DNA from: DASPJQ01 sp035299065
Lineage (GTDB): Bacteria; Bacteroidota; Bacteroidia; Flavobacteriales_D; UBA2798
Direction of reading: 5' to 3'
NCBI GenBank assembly: GCA_035299065.1
Contig: DATGXI010000047.1
Location: 1 to 64,000, forward strand
Length of the DNA stretch: 64,000 nt
Positions 36,529-45,465 of the stretch are shown piece by piece. The first letter of the stretch is position 1. Every line of letters begins with the position of its first letter. The notes beneath the pieces are model-generated. The model was given only the letters and a program-made list of their open reading frames with translations, was not told the origin of the DNA and did no database searches. Made by a program: the position numbers and the translations under genes.

Positions 36529-36536
36529 CAAAGGTA
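36529..36536 (-). promoter_or_regulatory. -7 element for the YdcF gene
   Basis: The minus strand reads TACCTTTG, an exact TAnnTTTG match, in the 32-bp gap after batE and 10 bp before the ATG at 36518. No spaced TTG is evident. Confidence 0.35.
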
Positions 36537-36550
36537 GTTAAAGCATAAGG

Positions 36551-37303
36551 TTAAATGATCTCGGCCTCTGATTTTTTCACCCAGCCATGATTATTCCCGT
36601 CAACCGAAACTTCGTACCAGTCACCCTTTACCTGGTGAAGTTTGAACCGGGCTCCTTCATGAAACGTTCCAAGTGTTTTGGAATTATCGGCCGGGCTGGC
36701 CTTTATGTTCACTGAACCTTCAACCAAAACCGCTTTGGTCGGTCCTGACACACGTGTGTAATGAATATAGCCCATTACAAGGCATACAATGCCTAAATTC
36801 AGGGCAACCCATGAGGCTATCCTGATGTTAAGCCTTCGTTTAATTAATTGCGTACGCATGGCTATAAACCCAAAAAAGGCAAATACCCAGAGAATTAATC
36901 CGTACCTGGTCCAATTATCGGCCGAAAAAAGATACACCATGCGATTAAACCAGGCTGTTAACCCCTTTTCACCACTTTTTACTTTAAATTCCAGTTTACT
37001 ATCAACAAATTTCAGGTTGGCTGTCACATCTTCATCGGCAGGATCAATTTTGCGGGCTTTTTCAAGGTAAGCTATTGACATTCCCAAATCACCTAATTTG
37101 TAATAACAATTAGCCATGTTGTAATACAGCTCCACTCCTTTATAGCCATCTTTTTCAATATTGGCATACTCATTCAATGCTTCAGCAAATTTATTTTCCT
37201 TGTATAATTTTTCGGCAGTGGTAAACCCTTTTTCAGGACTTGTGGCCGAAAATACTGTAAACACATTGAACAATACAAAAGATATGATCACTATTAATTT
37301 CAT
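36551..37303 (-). CDS. batE: BatE: TPR and SH3-domain membrane protein
   Basis: A 250-residue protein. A signal peptide (about 1-20, ends VFSA) precedes TPR units (about 25-105), two membrane helices (about 133-150 and 164-184), and a C-terminal bacterial SH3 domain (VNIKASPADNSKTLGTFHEGARF, GWVKKSE). This layout is that of BatE. It is the last gene of the Bat operon, overlapping batD by 4 bp. Bat proteins are linked to aerotolerance and stress resistance in Bacteroides and Leptospira; the molecular role of BatE is unsettled. Confidence 0.9.
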   Translation of the reverse strand: MKLIVIISFVLFNVFTVFSATSPEKGFTTAEKLYKENKFAEALNEYANIEKDGYKGVELYYNMANCYYKLGDLGMSIAYLEKARKIDPADEDVTANLKFVDSKLEFKVKSGEKGLTAWFNRMVYLFSADNWTRYGLILWVFAFFGFIAMRTQLIKRRLNIRIASWVALNLGIVCLVMGYIHYTRVSGPTKAVLVEGSVNIKASPADNSKTLGTFHEGARFKLHQVKGDWYEVSVDGNNHGWVKKSEAEII

Positions 37304-39051
37304 GCCTTTACCTCCTGCTGAATGTTGTTAATAATGGCTGATGCATTTGCATATGTTTGCTGCTCGTTACCTTGCATGTTGGCATAACGCGCCATTTCAC
37401 AGGTTTCAACAACCTGCAGAAACAAAGCAATGGTTCCCTGAGCCACTCCATTTTTTGTCATGACTTCTGTAATACGCGAACGATTAAAATCAACCAACTG
37501 TACTTTGAATTTGTCGCAATAATAAATTTGAATGCCTGAAAGCAGTTCAGTGTAAAAACCATCGCGGTTGTTTTGCTGTAACATAGCATGTGCTTTTTGC
37601 AACTGCTTTACCACCGCTTTTGAAGCCTGTTTCTGCTTTTCTGCTTCAGGATCATAATTTTTTTCCTTGCGCTTTAAAAACAAAAGCAATAACATAAAAG
37701 CAACAGGAGGTAAGGCAAGGCCACCATAATACAATCCTGACCCGGTAAAATACGTTTCGCCTTTTGTAAGGGCTGAAAGGGATTTAAGGTAACGGATTTC
37801 TTTATCTACATCCCCTGTTTCTTCTTTCGCGTTTGAGGTAACACCTGCTTCTTCAACACCGGCCGTTTTATTCACCTTTATTTTATATTCAGGAGTACTA
37901 AGTGTTACATACCTTTTTGTTTCAAGGTCAAAGTAGGTAAAGTAAATGGGTTCAATTGTAAAATCGCCACTGTGACGGGGAATAAGCAGGTACTTATATT
38001 CTTTACTACCTGCCATACCATTTGCGTTAACCGTTGTGCGGTCATTTATCTCAGGATCGTACGTTTCAAAATCACCAGGAAATTCAAATTTTGGTGGTTC
38101 CACAAGGCGTATATTGCCGGTTCCTGAAATTTTAAGATTTAAATCAATTCCGTCATTTACATTCACCACTTCTTTACTTATGCTGGATTCCATTTTGTAT
38201 TTTCCAACTGCATTGGTAAAGCTGGCCGGTGGAGCCGGTGGCTCAATTACATCAATAACAGGCGAATTACTTACCAGGTCAAAACGCGAAGATTCAAAAA
38301 AGTTAACACGTACCACTGCCATCATATCAAACGGTTCAAGCTTTAGCTTACCTGATTTTTGCGGAAAAATAATTTCCTTCTTTATGGGAAATACCATGTA
38401 TTGAATTCCGCCAACATTCTCTTCATAAGAGGGCCATCCTTGCTTGGGCCCTTCAATTTCCTGCGCCCACACGTCTTTTTGTGTACCCAGTTTAATGTTG
38501 TGGTCCTGTATTTGCGTGTAACGGGAATATAGCTTGTATACAATTTGCAGCGGCTCACCTTTGTAAACACTGTTTTTGCTTACGCTAATGGTGCAAAACA
38601 TGTTTTTTCCATTTGACTTTACCGGGTTAGCACTATTGGTGTTATTGTCAGCCTGGCCATTTCCTGTTGCTGCGGTAACCGTAATTTTAAGGGTATTGCT
38701 TTTATAGTTTCTTCCGTTATAACTAATGCTTGCTGGTGGTATTGTAAATTCACCCTCTTTTTTTGGCCGAATTACTAGGGTATACGTTATTGAATAGGTT
38801 TGTTTCATTTGGCCATTCACAATGTTTATTTGTGACATGGAACTTTGCGAAGGACCTGACAGCACTTTAAAATCTTTGAGGTCGGGAATGGTAAAGGGGG
38901 CTTCCACGTTTACCGTATACTGAATTTTAAACGCTTCGTCAGCTGCAACAACCTGTTTACTGGTTTTTGCCTGAAACTCGATGCTTTGAGCTTGTGCCGG
39001 TACAAATAAACCAGCAATTAAAAAAGTTAATATGTATTTTAATGCTTTCAT
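37300..39051 (-). CDS. batD: BatD: large periplasmic membrane protein
   Basis: A 583-residue protein with a signal peptide ending AQA (about residue 21), an oxygen-tolerance (BatD) ectodomain of repeated beta domains (about 25-400; YTLVIRPKKEGEFTIPPASI, YLLIPRHSGDFTIEPIYF), a membrane helix at about 442-458, and a cytoplasmic helical tail. It lies between batC (3 bp upstream) and batE (4-bp overlap). The repeated PKKxGxFTIPP/E motif is typical of BatD. Confidence 0.92.
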   Translation of the reverse strand: MKALKYILTFLIAGLFVPAQAQSIEFQAKTSKQVVAADEAFKIQYTVNVEAPFTIPDLKDFKVLSGPSQSSMSQINIVNGQMKQTYSITYTLVIRPKKEGEFTIPPASISYNGRNYKSNTLKITVTAATGNGQADNNTNSANPVKSNGKNMFCTISVSKNSVYKGEPLQIVYKLYSRYTQIQDHNIKLGTQKDVWAQEIEGPKQGWPSYEENVGGIQYMVFPIKKEIIFPQKSGKLKLEPFDMMAVVRVNFFESSRFDLVSNSPVIDVIEPPAPPASFTNAVGKYKMESSISKEVVNVNDGIDLNLKISGTGNIRLVEPPKFEFPGDFETYDPEINDRTTVNANGMAGSKEYKYLLIPRHSGDFTIEPIYFTYFDLETKRYVTLSTPEYKIKVNKTAGVEEAGVTSNAKEETGDVDKEIRYLKSLSALTKGETYFTGSGLYYGGLALPPVAFMLLLLFLKRKEKNYDPEAEKQKQASKAVVKQLQKAHAMLQQNNRDGFYTELLSGIQIYYCDKFKVQLVDFNRSRITEVMTKNGVAQGTIALFLQVVETCEMARYANMQGNEQQTYANASAIINNIQQEVKA

Positions 39052-39054
39052 GTT

Positions 39055-39843
39055 TTACCAATCCTGCAGCGAGCTTACAATCACTTCGCCTTCTTTCTTT
39101 TTTAATTTATCCTGTAATTTTCGTTCGTTCGCATTTAAGGCATCAAGCAATTGTTTTGCCTGCTCCTTGTCAATTTTACCGGGCTGTGGTTTAGGTTTAT
39201 CACCGTCTTTTTTATCTTTTTCTTTTTCGTCTTTGTTCTTGTCTTTGTCCTTGTCTTTATCCTTTTCGTCTTTTTTATCCTTATCCTTTTTATCCTTATC
39301 GTCCTGTTTGTTTTTATCCTTGTCCTTGTTGTCTTTATTGTCTTTGTTTTTCTGGTCGTTCTTGTTGTCCTGGTTTTGTTTTTGTTGTTCCTTTTTCAGC
39401 ATTTTTTGCGCGTAGGCCAGGTTGTAACGTGCGTCATTGTCGGCCGGATTCGCCTTTAACGCATCTTTATATGCTCCAATGCTTTCCTCCCATTTTTTTT
39501 CCTGCATATAAGAGTTGCCCATGTTGTAAAACGACTGCGAGCGATCCGATTTCGACTTAATGCTCTTTGCCGATTCTTCAAAATTTTTGGCTGACTCGGT
39601 GTATTTCCCGGCACGGTAATTGGCATTTCCCAGGTTATAGTTGGCTTTGCTGTTGTTGGGATCAACTTTTTTAGCTTTTTCATAGCTTTTAACCGCCTTT
39701 TCAAAATCATTGTTCTTGTAGTGATCGTTTCCTTCCTTCACAAACTTGCGCGCTTTGTGCCCGTCCTTAACGGGTGGCACTACCTGTGCGGTTAAGGTAA
39801 CTGGAAGCAAACAACAAAATACTATTTTCAACAGTTTTTTCAT
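39055..39843 (-). CDS. batC: BatC: TPR protein with long charged linker
   Basis: A 262-residue protein with a signal peptide ending TAQ (residue 20), three to four TPRs (about 35-150; NPADNDARYNLAYAQ), then a lysine/aspartate tract from about 151 to 216 and a short helical tail (KEQAKQLLDALNANERKLQ). BatC homologues carry such a linker, but here it is almost pure K, D, E, N and Q. It overlaps batB by 4 bp. Probably periplasmic. Confidence 0.9.
   Translation of the reverse strand: MKKLLKIVFCCLLPVTLTAQVVPPVKDGHKARKFVKEGNDHYKNNDFEKAVKSYEKAKKVDPNNSKANYNLGNANYRAGKYTESAKNFEESAKSIKSKSDRSQSFYNMGNSYMQEKKWEESIGAYKDALKANPADNDARYNLAYAQKMLKKEQQKQNQDNKNDQKNKDNKDNKDKDKNKQDDKDKKDKDKKDEKDKDKDKDKNKDEKEKDKKDGDKPKPQPGKIDKEQAKQLLDALNANERKLQDKLKKKEGEVIVSSLQDW
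39196..39393 (-). repeat. Low-complexity tract coding the K/D-rich linker of BatC
   Basis: About 66 codons are nearly all AAG/AAA, GAC/GAT, AAC and CAG, forming imperfect short repeats of the KDKD type. The antisense strand therefore shows long open frames rich in Phe, Leu and Val, which are artefacts. Slippage could change the tract length between strains. Confidence 0.9.
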
Positions 39844-40973
39844 ACACGTATCAAGGGCAAATATCCGATTAAAAATTCAAGTAACAATAACACCAATGCA
39901 CCACCAATAAAATAAAAGTACTGATCATCATAATCTGTATACGACATGGTGTCAACTGTGTTTTTTTCAAGTTTGTTAATTTCTTTAAAAAGTATATCCA
40001 GCCCAAAGTTACTCCTGGTGGTTTTTACATAAATCCCGTTACCGGTGCTTGCCAGTTGTTTTAGCATGTCCTGATTGAGGCGTGTAATAACGGTATTTCC
40101 TTCCGCATCACGCTTAACACCATCTTTTTGGCCATTTACATAATTGGGTATTGGACTGCCCTGGGGCGAACCCACACCAATGGTATACACATTTATTTTA
40201 TTATTGGCAGCATTCTGTACAGCTTCAACCGCATCTTCTTCGTGGTTTTCACCATCAGAAATAACAATTATGGCTTTGCGGGTTTTCGCCTTCATGTCAA
40301 ATGATTCAACACATTTATTAACGGCCCTTCCAATGTGGGTTCCCTGCGCTGAAATCATGTCGGTACTTACAGCTCCTAAAAACAACTTGGCTGCAGGATA
40401 ATCGGTTGTAATGGGTATTTGCACAAATGCATCGCCCGCAAACACAACCAGGCCAACCCTGTCGCCTTTTAATTGCGTAAGCAAACGTTCTATGGCGCGT
40501 TTTGCATGGGTAAGGCGATTCCCGTTTTGCCCCATGTCTTCGGCCAGCATACTGTTTGAAACATCCAGTGCAATAATCAAATCTATCCCACTTCGTTTTG
40601 CTTCAGCTTTTCCCTCGCCATATTGCGGGTTACACAAGCCAACAACCAACAGGAAAATGGCGTTTCGTAAAAACAAATACTGCAAAAACCGTTTTACCAT
40701 AGAGAATTCGGCTCCAAGCCCGCCCAGCTTATCAACCGAGGCAAACCGCTGAATGACTTTATTTTTTTGCCAGGTATTGACTATCCAAAAAACAGCAAAC
40801 AAAGGTACCGCAATCAAAAACCAAAGGTATTGGGGGTACTCCAGCCTTGCTTCATTGTTTTTATCAAAAATGAAAAAATAAATATTAAGGGCCAGGGCGC
40901 ACAGCACCACCTCGGTTATAATTACCAACCAGGCTAGGTTTTTTATATTATATAATTTAAACCTGTTTACCAC
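39840..40973 (-). CDS. batB: BatB: membrane VWA-domain protein
   Basis: A 377-residue protein with helices at about 13-35, 48-66 and 97-113, a von Willebrand A domain (about 128-320) with the MIDAS motif D137-V-S139-N-S141, and a C-terminal helix (YFYFIGGALVLLLLEFLIGYL). The Asp and Ser metal ligands and the later SDGENHEED loop are intact. Overlaps batA by 7 bp and batC by 4 bp. BatA and BatB are expected to form an inner-membrane complex. Confidence 0.93.
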   Translation of the reverse strand: MVNRFKLYNIKNLAWLVIITEVVLCALALNIYFFIFDKNNEARLEYPQYLWFLIAVPLFAVFWIVNTWQKNKVIQRFASVDKLGGLGAEFSMVKRFLQYLFLRNAIFLLVVGLCNPQYGEGKAEAKRSGIDLIIALDVSNSMLAEDMGQNGNRLTHAKRAIERLLTQLKGDRVGLVVFAGDAFVQIPITTDYPAAKLFLGAVSTDMISAQGTHIGRAVNKCVESFDMKAKTRKAIIVISDGENHEEDAVEAVQNAANNKINVYTIGVGSPQGSPIPNYVNGQKDGVKRDAEGNTVITRLNQDMLKQLASTGNGIYVKTTRSNFGLDILFKEINKLEKNTVDTMSYTDYDDQYFYFIGGALVLLLLEFLIGYLPLIRV

Positions 40974-41980
40974 AATGGTGATTTAAATAATGTGTTTTTT
41001 AAAATCAGTTCAAGTCCGAATAATGCCAATGCTATAATGGCAAACACATGAAAGCGTTCAGGGGGATCTTCCCTGTACTCGATCACGTTCATTTTTGACT
41101 TTTCAAGCTGGTCAATTTTATTGTAAATGGATTGGAGTGATGTTTTATCAGTAGCACGGTAGTATTCTCCTCCTGTTTTATCGGCAATTTCCTGCAAAAG
41201 TTTTTCATCAATTTCAACCGGCAAGTACTGGTATGTTATATTCCCAAAAATATCGGGAACAGGATATTTTGCTTTTCCTTTTTTTCCAACGCCAATGGTA
41301 TATACGCGTATACCAAATTCCTTGGCAATATCGGCTGCAGTCACAGGATCAATGTTTCCCTGGTTGTTCACACCATCCGTGAGCAAAACAATTACCTTGC
41401 TTTTGGCGGTGCTCTCACGCAACCGGTTTACTGAAACTGCCAACCCCATTCCTATTGCTGTACCCTGGGCCATCATTCCAGGTTCAGCCAGTTTAAACTG
41501 ACTTTTCAACACATTTTTATCGGTAGTAAGCGGGCATTGTGTAAATGCTTCTCCTTCAAAAATTACCAGTCCAATGCGATCGTTTTTGCGTTTATTGATA
41601 AAATCAATGGCCACATCACGTGCAGCCTCAAGCCGGTTGGGTGCAAAGTCCATGGCAAGCATACTGGTTGACACGTCAAAAGCCAGCATAATGTCAATTC
41701 CTTCTGAATAAATTTCCCTGTACGAATCGTCTTTGGCATCCTGAGGGCGCGCAAGGGCCAGTATCAAAAATAAAATTGCGACTCCACGCAAAAGCGGGAG
41801 CATGAAACGCCAGGGAACAACGGGCGATTGATAAGCAAAGTTTTTAAACGATGAAATTTTCAACGTTTTATCAAGGCTCTTTTTTTGCACGCTAATCCAA
41901 ACAACAAACAGCACCAGGGGAATAATTCCCAGGAAAAACATCCCTTCGTTCTTATATGACCATGAAAACCACTCAGCCAT
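40967..41980 (-). CDS. batA: BatA: membrane VWA-domain protein
   Basis: A 337-residue protein with N-terminal helices at about 14-29 and 64-77, a VWA domain with MIDAS D102-V-S104-T-S106 and LTDGVNNQGN, and a final helix at about 313-333. Complete and typical in length. Overlaps the upstream gene by 8 bp and batB by 7 bp, so translation of the group is coupled. Confidence 0.93.
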   Translation of the reverse strand: MAEWFSWSYKNEGMFFLGIIPLVLFVVWISVQKKSLDKTLKISSFKNFAYQSPVVPWRFMLPLLRGVAILFLILALARPQDAKDDSYREIYSEGIDIMLAFDVSTSMLAMDFAPNRLEAARDVAIDFINKRKNDRIGLVIFEGEAFTQCPLTTDKNVLKSQFKLAEPGMMAQGTAIGMGLAVSVNRLRESTAKSKVIVLLTDGVNNQGNIDPVTAADIAKEFGIRVYTIGVGKKGKAKYPVPDIFGNITYQYLPVEIDEKLLQEIADKTGGEYYRATDKTSLQSIYNKIDQLEKSKMNVIEYREDPPERFHVFAIIALALFGLELILKNTLFKSPLW

Positions 41981-42896
41981 TTGTTACCTCCACTGGTTTT
42001 TGGGTGAGTACCGCAAATCGTTTTGCATTGTCAAGGGCTCCCTGGTTTTCATATTGACCGGGAATAAGTTTTGCAAATTTCACCATATCGGCCATTTGCA
42101 AAATGGAGCGCAATATTTCCAGTGCTTCGTAGGAAATGCCGGAAGATTTTAAATTCTTTGTAAGCTGATCGGTTGTTTGTTCAAGTGCTGTAACCTCGTA
42201 GCGTTTTTCAATGTAAACGCGCAACAAATCGGTTAGCTCAACATAAAATAGCTTGGCCTGACCGGTTTGCCACAGTTGTTTTTTATCCAGGGCTTCAAGG
42301 TCAAGCAACAGCTGTTCATGTAAGGGCAAAACAATAACCGGTTCTTTTGGAACGTCAACCTTTTTGCGTTTTTTCCGAATGTAAACAATCAGTGCAACTA
42401 TAATCAAAATAGCGGCCAAAGGAACATACCAATGCTCAAGCAACCATTGTAAAAAATCTTTTACTTTTTCTGAAACGCTGTATGTTTCAGCTTTAATCTC
42501 TTTAATGTCTTTAAACTCTTTAGTGGTGTCAGCATCCACCGTATGCACTTCGAGCAAAAGCGGGTTTGTTTCCACCAATTGCGAGTCAATGTAAAATTTA
42601 AATGGCGGAATAGCATAATAACCACTGTCAAAACTGGTGATCACGTATTCCTTTTCCAATGATTTATCTTTTGCCTGCTTAACAACCGAATCAACTATTT
42701 CAACATGTGCATTAATGGTATCTTTCAGCACTGGCCAGGTAACATGCGCTGGCACACCTGTCAACTTGAATTTCAGTTTCACCTGTTCTCCAATAAGAAT
42801 TTTCTTTTTAGAGAACGAAGCCTCAATTTCCTGCGAATGGGAAATAAAACTGCTTAAAAAAGCGATTATAAAAAGTATATGTTTAAAAGGCCTCAT
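41973..42896 (-). CDS. Bat-operon single-pass membrane protein
   Basis: A 307-residue protein with a signal peptide ending SHSQ (about residue 22), a BatD-like beta domain (about 25-115; KKKILIGEQVKLKFKLTG), one membrane helix (about 155-172, PLAAILIIVALIVYI), then a helical cytoplasmic part with LLRVYIEKRYEVTALEQTTDQL. The arrangement matches the DUF4381-type protein normally found between DUF58 and batA genes. It overlaps both neighbours. Function in the complex is not known. Confidence 0.82.
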   Translation of the reverse strand: MRPFKHILFIIAFLSSFISHSQEIEASFSKKKILIGEQVKLKFKLTGVPAHVTWPVLKDTINAHVEIVDSVVKQAKDKSLEKEYVITSFDSGYYAIPPFKFYIDSQLVETNPLLLEVHTVDADTTKEFKDIKEIKAETYSVSEKVKDFLQWLLEHWYVPLAAILIIVALIVYIRKKRKKVDVPKEPVIVLPLHEQLLLDLEALDKKQLWQTGQAKLFYVELTDLLRVYIEKRYEVTALEQTTDQLTKNLKSSGISYEALEILRSILQMADMVKFAKLIPGQYENQGALDNAKRFAVLTQKPVEVTNG

Positions 42897-43768
42897 CGTT
42901 TTTTTGCGTGGTTTTTAAACATTCCTACCAATTGGCGAATGTAGTCTTCACCTGTTGCCAATTTAATGTGATCAATTTTTGAGCGTGTAAAAACATCGTC
43001 AAGGTATTTTTGGTCTTCACGGAAACGTTTTTCATAGGTTTTTCGGGTTGTTACTGACGATGTATTTACCCAGGCTATTTGCCCGGTTTCAGCATCCTGA
43101 AATGGAACAATACCAATGTTGGGCAAGCTGGATTCCCGCGGATCGTGAACACGCAAAGCAACTACATCATGTTTGCGGTTGGTAATTTTAAGGCTGTCTT
43201 CAAACCCTTTATCAATAAAATCGCTTATAACAAACAGGATACTGCGTTTTTTAATTACATTATCAAAAAAACGCAATGCTTGTGAAATATCCGTTCCTTT
43301 TGATTTAGATTCAAAGTTGAGCAGTTCGGCTATGATGTGCAAAATATGTTTGCGGCCTTTTTTTGGCGCTATGAATTTCTCAACTTTATCACTAAAAAGG
43401 ATGGCTCCAATTTTATCGTTGTTCATTCCTGCCGAAAATGACAATACCGCTGCAAGTTCGGTAATGAGCTCGCGTTTGTCCTGTACCGATGAGCCGAAGG
43501 ATTGTGAATTACTGATATCAATCAGCAACATGACATTCAACTCACGTTCTTCCTGGAAAACCTTTACATATGGGTGATTAAAACGTGCGGTAACATTCCA
43601 GTCAATGGTGCGAATTTCATCTCCAGGCTGGTATTCGCGTACTTCACTAAAAGCCATGCCACGGCCTTTGAAGGTAGAATGATATTGACCTGAGAACACC
43701 TGCTGTGAAAGGCCCCTGGTTTTAATTTCAATTCTTCGTACTTTTTTTAGCAGCTCTTTGGTTTCCAT
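42893..43768 (-). CDS. DUF58 family protein
   Basis: A 291-residue cytoplasmic DUF58/VWA-like protein. The family motif GMAFSEVREYQPGDEIRTI leads into DWNVTAR, and LLIDISNSQSFGS is a VWA MIDAS-like site with DxSxS. DUF58 proteins are encoded next to MoxR ATPases and are thought to be their partners. It starts 17 bp after the moxR stop and overlaps the next gene by 4 bp. Confidence 0.93.
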   Translation of the reverse strand: METKELLKKVRRIEIKTRGLSQQVFSGQYHSTFKGRGMAFSEVREYQPGDEIRTIDWNVTARFNHPYVKVFQEERELNVMLLIDISNSQSFGSSVQDKRELITELAAVLSFSAGMNNDKIGAILFSDKVEKFIAPKKGRKHILHIIAELLNFESKSKGTDISQALRFFDNVIKKRSILFVISDFIDKGFEDSLKITNRKHDVVALRVHDPRESSLPNIGIVPFQDAETGQIAWVNTSSVTTRKTYEKRFREDQKYLDDVFTRSKIDHIKLATGEDYIRQLVGMFKNHAKKR

Positions 43769-43785
43769 TGCAAGACTGAAAAAGA

Positions 43786-44841
43786 TTATGGAACCTCAAC
43801 CTTATTCAAAATCTCGGTGATGATTTGTTCAACACTTACATTGTCAGCTTCGGCTTCGTAACTTAAACCAATGCGGTGGCGCAACACATCGTGGGCAATT
43901 GCACGCACATCTTCAGGAAAAACATATCCCCTGCGTTTAATAAATGCATAGGCCTTAGCAGCCAGTGCCATGTTTATACTTGCGCGTGGCGAACCTCCAA
44001 ACTCAATGTAATGCTCAATGCGGTTTAAGCCTGCCTGTGAAGGAAAACGGGTAGCAAAAACAATGTCAACAATGTATTTTTCAATTTTTTCGTCAATGTA
44101 AACTTCGCGCACCAGGTTGCGTGCACGAAGAATGTTCTCAGGCTTAAGCACCTTATTGGGCTTTGGCATTCCTGCCAATGAAATATTTGAACGAATAATT
44201 AATTTTTCTTCTTCTTTGGTAGGATAACCCAATACAACCTTTAACATAAAACGGTCAACCTGTGCTTCTGGTAACGGATAGGTTCCTTCTTGTTCAACCG
44301 GGTTTTGAGTGGCAAGTACCAGGAACGGTTCAGGAAGTTTGTATGTTTGATCGCTAATGGTCACCTGGCGTTCCTGCATGGCTTCAAGCAATGCACTTTG
44401 CACCTTTGCCGGTGCTCGGTTAATTTCATCGGCAAGAATAAAGTTTGCGAAAATTGGTCCCTGTTTAACGGTAAACTCTTCCCTTTTCTGATTATAAATC
44501 ATTGTACCAATCAAATCGGCCGGTAACAAATCAGGCGTAAACTGTAAGCGGTTGAATTTTGCATCAATGGCGTCAGAAAGTGTTTTAATGGCAAGTGTTT
44601 TTGCAAGTCCGGGTACACCTTCAAGCAAAATATGGCCATTCGAAAGCAGGGCTATTAACAATCTTTCCACCATGTGCTTCTGCCCAACAATGACTTTGTC
44701 CATTTCAAAGGACACCATGTCTACAAAAGCGCTTTCGGCCCTAACACGTTCGTTTAGGGCGTTAATATCGGGAGCGCCTGATTGAGGTTGAACGGGTTGC
44801 GTTCCAAAAGCGGACGGTTCAAAGTTACTGAAATCACTCAT
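43786..44841 (-). CDS. MoxR family AAA+ ATPase
   Basis: A 351-residue AAA+ chaperone-type ATPase. The Walker A is GVPGLAKT (75-82), Walker B is ILADEIN with D138-E139, sensor 1 is LATQNP, and the arginine-finger region EAQVDRFM is present. It heads the Bat operon and probably remodels or inserts metal into the VWA proteins encoded downstream; this is the general view of MoxR-VWA pairs. The 129-bp divergent gap before the MazG-like gene has no exact TAnnTTTG towards moxR. Confidence 0.94.
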   Translation of the reverse strand: MSDFSNFEPSAFGTQPVQPQSGAPDINALNERVRAESAFVDMVSFEMDKVIVGQKHMVERLLIALLSNGHILLEGVPGLAKTLAIKTLSDAIDAKFNRLQFTPDLLPADLIGTMIYNQKREEFTVKQGPIFANFILADEINRAPAKVQSALLEAMQERQVTISDQTYKLPEPFLVLATQNPVEQEGTYPLPEAQVDRFMLKVVLGYPTKEEEKLIIRSNISLAGMPKPNKVLKPENILRARNLVREVYIDEKIEKYIVDIVFATRFPSQAGLNRIEHYIEFGGSPRASINMALAAKAYAFIKRRGYVFPEDVRAIAHDVLRHRIGLSYEAEADNVSVEQIITEILNKVEVP

Positions 44842-44970
44842 TTTAAAATGGTTTTTACCATGAACAAAACAACTAAAAAACCACGTTAACGAAATTCAAC
44901 CCCTGTTAAAATTTGTTAACCATTTGACATGGAAAATACACTTAATTTACCAATATAAAATTTCAAAAAA

Positions 44971-45381
44971 ATGAGCACAAAAAAGAAGCTGACCCTGTCA
45001 GAAACCATTAACCATGTACGCGATTTTCATGAGGCTTTTTTAATACCCAATGCCGAAAGTCCAGCCTTGCTTCAGCATAAAGGCGATTGGGAATTGCGAC
45101 ACAGGCTTATGAAAGAGGAAAATGATGAATACCTTGAGGCGTGCGAAAAAGGAAATTTAACGGAGATTGCCGATGCACTTGGCGACCAATTATATATTTT
45201 ATGCGGCACATTGCTGCGCCATGGCTTACAGGATAAAATTGAAGAGGTTTTCCTGGAAATCCAGCGCAGCAACATGTCAAAACTTGATGCAGATGGCAAA
45301 CCTATTTTCAGGGAAGATGGAAAAGTTTTGAAGAGCGAACTGTATTTTAAACCCGATATCGGGGCAATACTTTCCAAATAA
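44971..45381 (+). CDS. MazG-like nucleotide pyrophosphohydrolase
   Basis: A 136-residue all-alpha NTP-PPase. The metal-binding pattern EExxE is seen as KEENDEYLEA with the second pair in EIADALGDQLYI, as in MazG and HisE-type enzymes. GDWELRHRLM precedes it. It probably hydrolyses a non-canonical or excess nucleotide to monophosphate and PPi in the cytoplasm. The C-terminal third, with repeated aspartates, resembles single-domain Bacteroidota homologues. The 84-bp gap to bshC holds a small TTTTTCG/CGAAAAA hairpin (45424-45440). Confidence 0.82.
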   Translation: MSTKKKLTLSETINHVRDFHEAFLIPNAESPALLQHKGDWELRHRLMKEENDEYLEACEKGNLTEIADALGDQLYILCGTLLRHGLQDKIEEVFLEIQRSNMSKLDADGKPIFREDGKVLKSELYFKPDIGAILSK

Positions 45382-45465
45382 TTTTCAGGCTTTTTCTGCC
45401 ATAATTTACACAGACTACACAGATTTTTCGCAACGAAAAAGATGCGGAAAACTAACCGAAATTAA

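Noticed and set aside
39032..39459. Plus-strand frames rich in Phe, Leu, Ser and Val opposite batC
   Set aside because: They are the reverse complement of the lysine/aspartate tract and only mimic membrane proteins.
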